In this document: one piece after another, positions 50,948 through 58,524 of the stretch | How positions within the stretch are numbered: the stretch's first letter is position 1 | Layout of the letters: every line of letters begins with the position of its first letter | Assembly (NCBI GenBank): GCA_963784195.1 | Contig: CAWARA010000013.1 | Location: 124,001 to 188,000, forward strand | DNA: 64,000 nt | DNA from: CAVQAH01 sp963784195 | Lineage (GTDB): Bacteria; Acidobacteriota; Vicinamibacteria; Vicinamibacterales; 2-12-FULL-66-21 | Direction of reading: 5' to 3' | The notes under the pieces: model-generated | Database searches by the model: none | What the model saw: the letters and a program-made list of their open reading frames with translations, nothing else | What the model was told of the DNA's origin: nothing | Made by a program: the position numbers and the translations under genes

Positions 50948-53275
50948 ATGCGAACCTCCCGAATCGTCCGCTCCATCGTGATGCTCGGTGCCGCCGTGGT
51001 CGCCGCGGCAACCGTTCAGGCGCAGCAGGCCGGCTCCGCGCGCGCCGCGCTCGAGCAGCAGATCGACCGGATCTTCAACGCGCGCGAATACGATGCGCCG
51101 CGGTTCGGCCCCGCGCGATGGCTGCCTGACGGCACCGCTTACGCAATTGTCGAACGGTCCAAGGGGTCGGCCGAGGGATCCGAGATCGTCCGCTACGACG
51201 CAGCCACCGGGTTGCGAAGCGTGCTCGTGCCGGCGGCCCGGCTGCCGCTCGACGTCGAGGACTATGCCTGGTCGTCAGACGGTAAGCGCCTGCTCATCTT
51301 CACGAATACGGAACGCGTGTGGCGTCAGAACACGCGCGGCGACTATTGGGTGCTCAACGTGCAGGATGGCGCGCTCAAGAAACTGGGCGGCGGAGCGGCG
51401 GCAAAGCCGGCGTCGGAGTCGAGATCCGGATTGATGTTTGCGAAGTTCTCGCCTGATGGCTCCCGTGTCGCCTACGTGAAGAGCCTGGCCGTCGAAGACG
51501 GCGTGCTGAGCCTAGCCGTCGAAGACGGCGTGCTGAGCAACGACATCTACGTCGAACGTCTCGATACTGGCGCGATCACCCGCCTCACGAAGGATGGTTC
51601 GGCGACGACCATCAACGGGACTTCCGATTGGGTGTACGAAGAGGAGCTCAACATTCGCGACGGTTTCCGCTGGAGTCCCGACGGCCGCCACATCGCGTAC
51701 TGGCAGTTCGATTCGACCGGCGTCGGCATCTTCTCGCTGATCGACGATACGACGGCGCTGTATCCCACGATCACGAAGATCCCGTATCCCAAGGCGGGAA
51801 CGACGAATTCCGCCGTGCGCATTGGCGTGGTGTCTGCCGACGGCGGCGACACAAAGTGGATGCAGGTGCCGGGCGATTTCCGGCAGAACTATCTCTCGCG
51901 GCTGGAGTGGCTCGACCCCCGGACCGTCGCCATGCAGCATCTGAACCGGCTGCAGAACCAGAACGACTTCCTCCTCGGCGATGCAGGCAGCGGCGCCGTC
52001 ACCCGCGTATTTCGGGACACGTCGTCCACCTGGGTCGAGGTGGTCGAGGAAGTTCGCTGGATCGACAAAGGCCGTGCGTTTCTCTGGATCAGCGAGCGCG
52101 ACGGATGGCAGCACGTCTATCGTGTCGCGCGCGACGGCGGCAACGAAACGTTGATTACAAAGTTCGACGCGGATGTGACCGACGTCGTCGGCACCGACGA
52201 ATCAGGAGGCTGGCTCTATTTCCTCGCCTCGCCATCCAATGCGACGGAACGTTACCTCTATAGATCGAAGCTCGATGGGTCCGGGACACCGGAGCGCGTG
52301 ACGCCTGAGGATCAACGAGGCACACATACCTACGATCTGGCGCCGGGAGGACGCCTGGCGTTCCATACATGGTCGCAGATGGATCGTCCACCGGCGCAGG
52401 ACGTGATCGAGCTGCCATCGCACCGATCGCTGCGCGCCCTTACGGACATCTCGGCGCTTCAAGCGAAGCTGGGCAGCGTCCTCAAGACTCCAACCGAGTT
52501 CCTGACCGTCGATGTTGGTGACGGCGTCGTGCTCGATGGCTGGATGCTGAAGCCGTCGTCGTTCAACGCAGCGCGCAAGTATCCGGTGATCGTGTTCGTG
52601 TATGGCGAGCCGGCATCGCAGACCGTCACCAACCGGTGGGGCGGTGGGCGAATGCTGTTCCACCGTGCGCTTGCGGAGTCGGGATACGTCGTGGTCTCGT
52701 TCGACAATCGCGGGACGCCCGCGCCGAAAGGCGCGAAGTGGCGGAAAGTGATCTACGGCACCGTTGGCGATCTCTCGTCGAGGGAGCAGGCAGCAGCCAT
52801 TCGCGCGTTGGCGGCTAGACACACCTTCATCGACGCCGATCGCATCGGCGTCTGGGGATGGAGCGGCGGCGGATCGAACACGCTCAACTGTATGTTCCGG
52901 TTCCCGGACCTTTACAAGGTGGGTGTTTCCGTTGCGCCCGTTCCCGATCAGAAGCTGTACGACACGATCTACCAGGAACGGTACATGGGACTCCCGCAGG
53001 AGAACACCGATGGCTATCGCCTGGGCTCGCCGATCAATTTTGCCGAAGGGTTGAAGGGACGGCTTCTCGTCGTGCATGGATCGGGCGACGACAACGTGCA
53101 CTATCAGGGCACGGAACGTCTCGTGAATCGTCTCGTGGAACTGGGGAAGCCGTTCGATCTCATGGTGTATCCGAACCGCACGCACGCGATCGCCGAAGGC
53201 TCCGGCACAACCCCGCATGTGTATCAGCTGATCGCCCGGTACTTCTGGCAGCACCTGCCTCCGACCGGCCACTAG
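50948..53275 (+). CDS. Secreted S9B dipeptidyl-peptidase IV-type protease
   Basis: Exported serine peptidase, 775 aa. The signal peptide ends near residue 26 (ATVQAQ). The DPP_IV N-terminal propeller (about 60-500) contains SDWVYEEELNIRDGFRWSPD, with the Glu-Glu pair that in DPP IV binds the substrate amino terminus. The hydrolase domain has Ser639 in GWSGGG, Asp714 in GSGDDNVH and His746 in NRTHAIA. It should release X-Pro or X-Ala dipeptides. An in-frame 27-bp duplication adds a second SLAVEDGVL near residues 179-196. The ATG at 50948 is the only start that includes the signal peptide; the repeat array precedes it. Confidence 0.95.
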   Translation: MRTSRIVRSIVMLGAAVVAAATVQAQQAGSARAALEQQIDRIFNAREYDAPRFGPARWLPDGTAYAIVERSKGSAEGSEIVRYDAATGLRSVLVPAARLPLDVEDYAWSSDGKRLLIFTNTERVWRQNTRGDYWVLNVQDGALKKLGGGAAAKPASESRSGLMFAKFSPDGSRVAYVKSLAVEDGVLSLAVEDGVLSNDIYVERLDTGAITRLTKDGSATTINGTSDWVYEEELNIRDGFRWSPDGRHIAYWQFDSTGVGIFSLIDDTTALYPTITKIPYPKAGTTNSAVRIGVVSADGGDTKWMQVPGDFRQNYLSRLEWLDPRTVAMQHLNRLQNQNDFLLGDAGSGAVTRVFRDTSSTWVEVVEEVRWIDKGRAFLWISERDGWQHVYRVARDGGNETLITKFDADVTDVVGTDESGGWLYFLASPSNATERYLYRSKLDGSGTPERVTPEDQRGTHTYDLAPGGRLAFHTWSQMDRPPAQDVIELPSHRSLRALTDISALQAKLGSVLKTPTEFLTVDVGDGVVLDGWMLKPSSFNAARKYPVIVFVYGEPASQTVTNRWGGGRMLFHRALAESGYVVVSFDNRGTPAPKGAKWRKVIYGTVGDLSSREQAAAIRALAARHTFIDADRIGVWGWSGGGSNTLNCMFRFPDLYKVGVSVAPVPDQKLYDTIYQERYMGLPQENTDGYRLGSPINFAEGLKGRLLVVHGSGDDNVHYQGTERLVNRLVELGKPFDLMVYPNRTHAIAEGSGTTPHVYQLIARYFWQHLPPTGH
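51482..51535 (+). repeat. 27-bp in-frame tandem duplication in the protease gene
   Basis: Units 51482-51508 and 51509-51535 differ at one base and encode SLAVEDGVL twice, in a loop between propeller strands (after VAYVK and before NDIYVE). The frame is kept. Confidence 0.92.
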
Positions 53276-53335
53276 ACGCGCGACCGCGAGCGCAGTTTGA
53301 CAGCGCCGGGGAGCGAACCTACCATCGCTCCGGCC

Positions 53336-53415
53336 ATGGTGGGCGAGGTTCTCGGTCACTATCGGATCGTCGAGGAAATTGGCTCCGGCGGCGCCGGGGT
53401 CGTCTACCAGGCCGT
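53336..53415 (+). pseudogene. 5' remnant of a Ser/Thr kinase gene
   Basis: From ATG 53336: MVGEVLGHYRIVEEIGSGGA then GVVYQA, the glycine-rich loop of a bacterial Ser/Thr kinase. After about 53413 the homology stops; in the +1 frame RDKLAAAF follows, perhaps one more kinase-like pair of residues. The rest of the kinase (catalytic loop, DFG) is absent. The remnant lies 120 nt before the small protein gene at 53536. Confidence 0.7.
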
Positions 53416-53535
53416 GATAAGCTGGCCGCCGCATTCCAGCACACAGGTCAGATACGGGAATCCAGCGATCAGCGGGAGCGTGCGGCGGCATTGCGCCGCG
53501 GGCGCGGGCGATAACGCGGAATCGCGGAGGCAGGC

Positions 53536-53985
53536 ATGGATTTCAGCGAGACTCCCCTTATCCGTGTAGCGGAACTGGCTATCAGCAATCCTGATTTCTT
53601 CGACGCTCTGTTGAGCGACGCTGATGCCGCGCTCGCTGATGCCGGCATCTACATGTCGAGCGAAGCGCGTGCGACCCTCGATTCGGCATTGGCCGGCAAG
53701 CAGATGGCCATCACGTTCAGCTTCGCGGAATGGGTCCGCTCGTCGCACAGCGGCCGGCTGGATGTTGGGTCTGGTCGCCAGCCAGGACCGCGCTGGCCGG
53801 GAATGTGGGCAGATCCCATGAGGCTGCGTTTCAGTGATGAGCGGCCCGCGCCAGTTCCCATTCGGGGGAAACCACCGCTCAAGACGACAGCCGCGAAGAA
53901 ACGACGCGCCCCATCGAAAGTGAAAACGAAAGCCAGGCGCGCTCCGGCCAAGGCCCGCGGCGCGACAAGGCGCAAGCACAAGTAG
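53536..53985 (+). CDS. Small protein with leader-peptide-like N-terminus and basic tail
   Basis: 149 aa, no signal peptide. Residues 10-55 (AELAISNPDFFDALLSDADA, then ALADAGIYMSSEARATL) resemble the Os1348/NHLP-type leader domain of precursor peptides, in which a short helix pair of the form LLxDPxAALxxAGLxLS is followed by a core. The middle (about 68-100) is Pro/Gly/Arg-rich with two Trp; the last 35 residues are Lys/Arg/Ala-rich (KKRRAPSKVKTKARRAPAKA) like a nucleic-acid-binding or histone-like tail. A purine-rich GGAGG precedes the ATG. The isoprenoid-synthase-like gene starts 4 nt after its stop, so the two form an operon. Function unknown. Confidence 0.6.
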   Translation: MDFSETPLIRVAELAISNPDFFDALLSDADAALADAGIYMSSEARATLDSALAGKQMAITFSFAEWVRSSHSGRLDVGSGRQPGPRWPGMWADPMRLRFSDERPAPVPIRGKPPLKTTAAKKRRAPSKVKTKARRAPAKARGATRRKHK

Positions 53986-53989
53986 ACGA

Positions 53990-54907
53990 GTGTCGACGTC
54001 CACGGCGCTCGCCCGGCGGCTGGTGCAGTACATCGACAGCCGGCCTGCCGAACTGCGGACCGCACTGAACCAGTATGCGGGCCCGTCGCTTCGACGCTTC
54101 GCCGCGGGAAGTCCGGCTGCACTGCCTCTCTGGCTGATCGCTCCACGCTGGTACGCGCGGCGGCGTGCGGCGATCGGCCGCCGATTCCTTCCAGACGTCC
54201 TCTTCGGTCAGTACTGCCTCTTTCTTGCCATCCGCGTTCACGACGATCTCCTGGACGATCAAGCCGGCACGCGCTGGCTCATTCCAGCGGGAGACGATCT
54301 GTTGATCGAGGCTGAGCAGCAGTTCGCGCGACACGTCGATTCACGGGATTTCTGGTTGCTGTACCGTCGGCTCGTCCGGGAGACCCTGCACGGCATCGCT
54401 GAAGTGGATCGACTTCAGCGGTCGCCGGCGGGCATGCGTATGGCGGCGCTGCCTCTCTACGCAAAGGTTGCGTCGATCTTCAACGTGGGCGTTGCGGCGA
54501 CCTGCAGTGTCTCGAACCAGGCTCGCGCGTATCGTCAGTTCGGACGGTACGCGCATCACCTCGCCATCTGCGGCCAGCTGCAGGACGATCTGGAAGACGT
54601 CGACGAGGATGCCCGGCGCGGGCGCATGAATGCCGCTGCGACGATGCTGCTGAAAGGACGCCGGTTGGAGGCGGGAAGCGCGGCGTGGCGCCGGGCGCTC
54701 GCGGGTGCCTCGCTCGTCGAAGGCCGGGCGGCGATGATTTGCGATCTGGCCCGCCAGCATGCCGACCGCGCTGTGCGCATCGCGCGGCTCATGCGGATCG
54801 TGCCGGCGATCCGGTACGCCGAAGACGTGTCGAATCGCTGCGCAGCCGCCGGATCGGACCTGCACCGTGCTCGTGTCAGGCGTCTGCTGCCCTTCGTGAA
54901 CCGCTGA
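53990..54907 (+). CDS. Class I isoprenoid-synthase-like protein
   Basis: All-alpha protein of 305 aa. Two Asp-rich motifs have the form of trans-prenyltransferases and terpene synthases: Asp85-Asp86-Leu-Leu-Asp89-Asp90 in IRVHDDLLDDQAG and Asp199-Asp200-Leu-Glu-Asp203 in CGQLQDDLEDVDED. Overall similarity to standard polyprenyl synthetases seems low (no GKxxRP-type N-terminus), so the substrate could be a prenyl diphosphate or a squalene/phytoene-type compound. GTG 53990 is the start, just 4 nt after the preceding gene. It may modify or act together with that small protein; this is inference from gene order. Confidence 0.65.
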   Translation: MSTSTALARRLVQYIDSRPAELRTALNQYAGPSLRRFAAGSPAALPLWLIAPRWYARRRAAIGRRFLPDVLFGQYCLFLAIRVHDDLLDDQAGTRWLIPAGDDLLIEAEQQFARHVDSRDFWLLYRRLVRETLHGIAEVDRLQRSPAGMRMAALPLYAKVASIFNVGVAATCSVSNQARAYRQFGRYAHHLAICGQLQDDLEDVDEDARRGRMNAAATMLLKGRRLEAGSAAWRRALAGASLVEGRAAMICDLARQHADRAVRIARLMRIVPAIRYAEDVSNRCAAAGSDLHRARVRRLLPFVNR

Positions 54908-54911
54908 ATTC

Positions 54912-55108
54912 TTGTGCAGGTGCAAGTGCGCAAGTGCGCAGGTGCGCTCGTGCGCAAGTGCCAAAGTGCAAAGTGCAAAGTGCAAGTGCAAGTGCAAAGT
55001 GCATCGTGCACGTGCAAGCATCTTGCACCCCTGCACTCTGCACTTGCGCACCTGCGCACCTGCGCACCTGCGCACTTGCGCACTTGCGCACTTGCGCACT
55101 TACACGAC
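54912..55108. repeat. Large inverted array of 6-8-bp units (GTGCGCAA/GCGCACTT)
   Basis: About 200 nt. The left half is made of AAGTGCGC, AGTGCAA and GTGCAAA units; the right half of GCGCACCT and GCGCACTT units (seven in a row at about 55050-55100). The two halves are reverse complements in style and flank about 40 nt, so the whole gap can fold into one long hairpin. It lies between two convergent genes and could end transcription from both sides. Confidence 0.85.
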
Positions 55109-56095
55109 CTAGCCAGTCCCCGACACCATGCGCCGCGCCCGCACCGTGACTCCGGATCGGTTGATGCGGACGTCGATCTGCCGTAGCTCCGCTTTCCGCT
55201 GGATCGGCGGATCGGTGACGCCGATCAGGTAGTAGCTCGAGGCTTCGCGCATGATCCGATCGGCGGCGCGGGCCGAATCGTTGCTGTTCAGGAAAGCGAA
55301 GCCACCAGCTTCACGTGCGAAGCCGCCGGACCCGCCGACTGCGGGCGCGGAACCGACGCCTCCCGGATCCAGCACGTAGAAATTGGCGTTGGCGACCGAC
55401 AGCGATCGCATGGCGTCGGTCCACTCGGCGCGCAGGTCGCGACCGAGTTGTGGCAGCGGAATGGGCCTGTCGAAGACCCACCCGGAACCGATACCGACGA
55501 TCGTCTTGCGCCTGTCGTCAGCCGCGCCGAGCTGACGGGCGAGCCCGCCGACGGTTTGCAGGACCTGGGCGCCGAGCGCGTCGAAGGGAAGCACGCCGGT
55601 TGCCCGAACGTTGTACGAATCAATCGCGCGTATCAGTTTCGCGCGATCGCTCGTGCTCTCCATCGTGATCGATCCGTTGAGCGAGACGATCGCGATCTCG
55701 TCACCGGGCGCCATGCGGTCCACGAAACGGCGTGCTGCCTCCCGGACCCGCGGCATCATCGGAAGCGGGACGGTGATGTCGTCGAGGATCAGCACCATCA
55801 GGCGCTCGCTGCGCGCTTCGCCGGGGGTAATCGAGATGAAGGAATCGAGCGGGACGCGGAAGCCGCTGATCCAGACCTCGACCTCGTCACGTCTGAGATC
55901 GGTGATGGGATTGTCGTCGCGATCGATTGCCACGACGTCGATCAGGAGCTGCGTGGAAGGCCGCTCTCCGCGGGACTGTGCCTGTGCAGCCGCGGGACGA
56001 GGATGCGGGCCGCTATGAGTCTCAGGAAGGCCGGGTCCGTTTCCCGCGATGAGCGCGACCGTCACGCCAGGTGCCAGAAGCCACGCGGTATTCAC
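55109..56095 (-). CDS. Secreted VWFA-related (Acidobacterial-type) protein
   Basis: 328 aa with an N-terminal hydrophobic export segment (LLAPGVTVALIAG). The body follows the VWFA-related Acidobacterial pattern: LLIDVVAIDRDDNPITDLRR (beta sandwich), LMVLILDDITVP (the strand that carries the metal site, here DD rather than the classic DxSxS), AARRFVDRMAPGDEIAIVSL, and TIVGIGSGWVFD. The C-terminal YYLIGVTDPPIQRKAELRQI and VRARRMVSG fit the usual ending. The MIDAS residues are incomplete, so metal binding is doubtful. Likely surface or periplasmic protein-binding. Confidence 0.88.
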   Translation of the reverse strand: MNTAWLLAPGVTVALIAGNGPGLPETHSGPHPRPAAAQAQSRGERPSTQLLIDVVAIDRDDNPITDLRRDEVEVWISGFRVPLDSFISITPGEARSERLMVLILDDITVPLPMMPRVREAARRFVDRMAPGDEIAIVSLNGSITMESTSDRAKLIRAIDSYNVRATGVLPFDALGAQVLQTVGGLARQLGAADDRRKTIVGIGSGWVFDRPIPLPQLGRDLRAEWTDAMRSLSVANANFYVLDPGGVGSAPAVGGSGGFAREAGGFAFLNSNDSARAADRIMREASSYYLIGVTDPPIQRKAELRQIDVRINRSGVTVRARRMVSGTG

Positions 56096-56133
56096 GCTTC
56101 GATCGTACTACGGGTCCCGGGTGTGATCGTGTC

Positions 56134-56210
56134 TATTTCAACTCCCAACTGCCAACTGCCAACTCCCAACCAAGACGTCTTTGGGAGTTGGAGACTGGAA
56201 GTTGGGAATT
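56134..56210. repeat. Inverted 7-bp array (CCAACTN/GTTGGGA units)
   Basis: Four CCAACT units (about 56137-56163) face GGGAGTTGG, AGACTGG and AAGTTGGGA (about 56180-56210), forming a hairpin with a 15-nt loop. It lies between the 5' end of the VWA gene and the 3' end of the beta-barrel gene. Confidence 0.8.
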
Positions 56211-56215
56211 CGGAG

Positions 56216-56878
56216 TTACCAGATGCGGAGACGCACGCCGCCGCCGACGGTCGCGTGGCCACCCGCGAGGTCGATGGTCGGGGCCATGAACTGAAATTGA
56301 CCGAACGCTGCAAGGCGAGAGGTGATCGCGACCTCGAGGCCGGCGACGCCCTGCACGCTGAAGCTGCTGTTGGAGAAGCGATTCGCGGAGTCCCGGCAGG
56401 ATGTTGGCAGACTCGACTGGCAGTCCGTGACGGTCTGGCTGTACCGCCGGTCGTAGAGCCAGAAGCCCGGCCCGCCGCCCGCGGTGAGCGTCACGCGATC
56501 GACCGTCGCTCTCGCGAGCGCGTTGAACCCCACCACTTTCGTCGCGTGCACCGTTCGGGTCGTCACCCGGCCGGCTCGTCCGATGATGCCGTTCGGATCG
56601 AACAGCGTCTGGTTCTCGAACACCTCGTCGGTCGTGTGACGCCACTCGTCGAGGAACCCTTCGAGCAGGAAGTGGTCGGAGACCGCGGTCCGCAGACTGA
56701 TCTGCCACGCCGGTGCCGTGAAGTCGAAGTCGCCGTGTAGTGGATTCGATAGACCAGCGGCTGCGCTGATCGCTAGCTTTGGCGCCGACTGTGCCAATGC
56801 GCGCGTGGGCACAGCCACCTGTGCCATTACCATCCCGCACATCGTCAACACCACCGTGCGCCCTCGCCTGGATGCCAT
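56216..56878 (-). CDS. Outer membrane beta-barrel protein
   Basis: About 220 aa from ATG 56878, chosen because a GAGGAAGG-type RBS lies just upstream; the frame extends to 56947. The signal peptide (VVLTMCGMVMAQVAVPTRALA) is followed by alternating strands with aromatic girdles (FLLEGFLDEWRHT, VTLTAGGGPGFWLYDRRY, LAAFGQFQFMAPTIDL) and a C-terminal GGVRLRIW with a final aromatic residue. Fits small OmpA/OmpW-like porins; no OmpA C-terminal domain. Role unknown. Confidence 0.82.
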   Translation of the reverse strand: MASRRGRTVVLTMCGMVMAQVAVPTRALAQSAPKLAISAAAGLSNPLHGDFDFTAPAWQISLRTAVSDHFLLEGFLDEWRHTTDEVFENQTLFDPNGIIGRAGRVTTRTVHATKVVGFNALARATVDRVTLTAGGGPGFWLYDRRYSQTVTDCQSSLPTSCRDSANRFSNSSFSVQGVAGLEVAITSRLAAFGQFQFMAPTIDLAGGHATVGGGVRLRIW

Positions 56879-57085
56879 GTCCTTCCTCTCTTTGGAAAGG
56901 CGCAGGGCAGGTGCGAACAAGCTCACGGTCGCAGGAGCGCGTAACAAAACCTCCGAAACCTGATCCTCGTCGGCGTCCCGCTCACGAATTCCCTCTCGCG
57001 CCCGCTGTCATTTCGACGGAAGAGTCCGCGTTGATCGTTACTAACGGCTTGGTGCAACAGCTTGTTATGCCGCGGGTTCGTCATG

Positions 57086-58045
57086 CTACTTCCCATGATG
57101 TCTTGCGATCTCTTCTCCGGTGAGGCGGAGAAATCGGGCCGCGTTGTTGTAGAGAATGTCTCGCTTTTGGTCCTCGGTCAGAAAGGGGCACTGTTCGAGA
57201 ATCGCGATGGAGGTTTCTATTAGATCCGGCCACCACATCTGGTCCGACCCGAACATAATCCGCTTCCCAAAGCCTGCGTCGATGAACTTCCTGAGCTGCG
57301 CGTAGAAAAATTCCGGCGGATACGGCCACACGTTGCCGCCAATGTCTATATAGACTTGAGGATACGTGTAGAGCACCGCCAGCATCTCATCCACCAGCGG
57401 AGATCCGTAGTGCATCACGTAGATACGCAACTTGGGATGTCGGATCAGAACCTCTTCGAGCAGGAGGGGGCTGCCCAACCGGACGCGATAGTTCGGGCTG
57501 CCGATGTAGGGAACCCCCGGATAGCCTTCTCCAAGATGAAGGGCAACCGGGATGTCGAGTTCTTCGGCAAGCTGCCAGTAGGGCTCCATACGCTTGTCGT
57601 CGGGTGCAATGCCGGCGTACTGATTCTCGATTTCGCCCAGCACGTTGAAATCGCCGGCTTTCACATGGCGGCGTAAGGCCTCAGGCGACAGGTAGGTGTC
57701 GTGACCAAGGTTCAACTGATAGGCAGGTATGAGGCGGTCCGGCGCTGCCTTCTGGAAACGACGCACAGTCTCCAGTGTGTGGCCGCTTATAACTCCAAAG
57801 ATGTTTCGCGTTTTAAGGGTCCGAACAGTCCTCTCGACCATCTGTTCATTGGTCAAAGGCGCCAGGAGAGGCGCCGAGCATGCAGGATCGATGACCCCGT
57901 ACACCGTGACAGGCAGGCACAATCGACCCGGCGGGTCTTGAGCGTCCTTGGCGTGCAGATGCATGTCGATTATCGGAAGGGGACGCGCCTGCGCCGCTGC
58001 CTCAAGGGGCAAGAAAAGGAGCAGCACGGCTCCGGCAAGCCTCAT
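57086..58045 (-). CDS. Secreted amidohydrolase family 2 protein
   Basis: Metal-dependent TIM-barrel hydrolase of 319 aa. A signal peptide (RLAGAVLLLFLPLEAAAQ) precedes the barrel. Metal ligands: DMHLHAKD (first HxH), a histidine in VALHLGEGYPG and one in IYVMHYGSPL, and Asp in MFGSDQMWWP. The family includes decarboxylases and lactonases; the substrate is open. ATG 58045 (second of two ATGs in a row) has GGGAG at the right distance; the frame runs on to 58117 without RBS. Intact. Confidence 0.9.
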   Translation of the reverse strand: MRLAGAVLLLFLPLEAAAQARPLPIIDMHLHAKDAQDPPGRLCLPVTVYGVIDPACSAPLLAPLTNEQMVERTVRTLKTRNIFGVISGHTLETVRRFQKAAPDRLIPAYQLNLGHDTYLSPEALRRHVKAGDFNVLGEIENQYAGIAPDDKRMEPYWQLAEELDIPVALHLGEGYPGVPYIGSPNYRVRLGSPLLLEEVLIRHPKLRIYVMHYGSPLVDEMLAVLYTYPQVYIDIGGNVWPYPPEFFYAQLRKFIDAGFGKRIMFGSDQMWWPDLIETSIAILEQCPFLTEDQKRDILYNNAARFLRLTGEEIARHHGK

Positions 58046-58361
58046 CATGACTCCCTTCGCGTGGGGGGAGCACGAGTGGTCACGCGGCATCACGTCGTAT
58101 GGGTTGTATGGCGCCATTCCTTGGTGCTCGCCTCGCTCTGGTCCCAGCGCCTTCCCTCAGCAACGTGTTCAAATGGGCCCATTCTACTGGCGCTGTTCGC
58201 GTCGTCAACCGCCATTGGCGCGGGCATTTGAACAAATACACTCACTCGACCCTGAATTGGCGCTGGCGTCATAGAGCTGGGAGGCCACATATCTTGTTTT
58301 GTTCATAAGGTCGCCGTTGGACGTTGTGTAGGTGTTCTGAAAGTAGCCCTCGGGCATGTAC

Positions 58362-58448
58362 CATGAGCGCGACGTCCCGATTGAGCCGCCTGTCGCGCGC
58401 CCGCTAGACCTCGCCCATGCCGCCGGCGGCGCAGAACTCGAGGATCTC
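58362..58448 (-). pseudogene. Remnant of a Ser/Thr kinase glycine-rich loop
   Basis: On the minus strand the frame reads EILEFCAAGGMGEV, then a stop, then RARDRRLNRDVAL, which is the glycine-loop segment GGMGEVYRARD-RLNRDVAL of the kinase family with the Tyr codon turned into TAG and one Gly into Cys. Nothing of the rest of the kinase is seen. The remainder of the gap 58118-58524 holds no gene that I can support. Confidence 0.6.
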
Positions 58449-58524
58449 GTTAGCCCGCCTGTCGCTTTTTCTCCTCGCAATCCGATGTACCTGATCGACG
58501 TCGGTTTTTTCGAAGGAGGAACCC

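Noticed and set aside
54912..55108. Dense short repeats as a CRISPR array or origin
   Set aside because: Units are 6-8 bp with no spacers; no DnaA boxes, dnaA or replication genes nearby.
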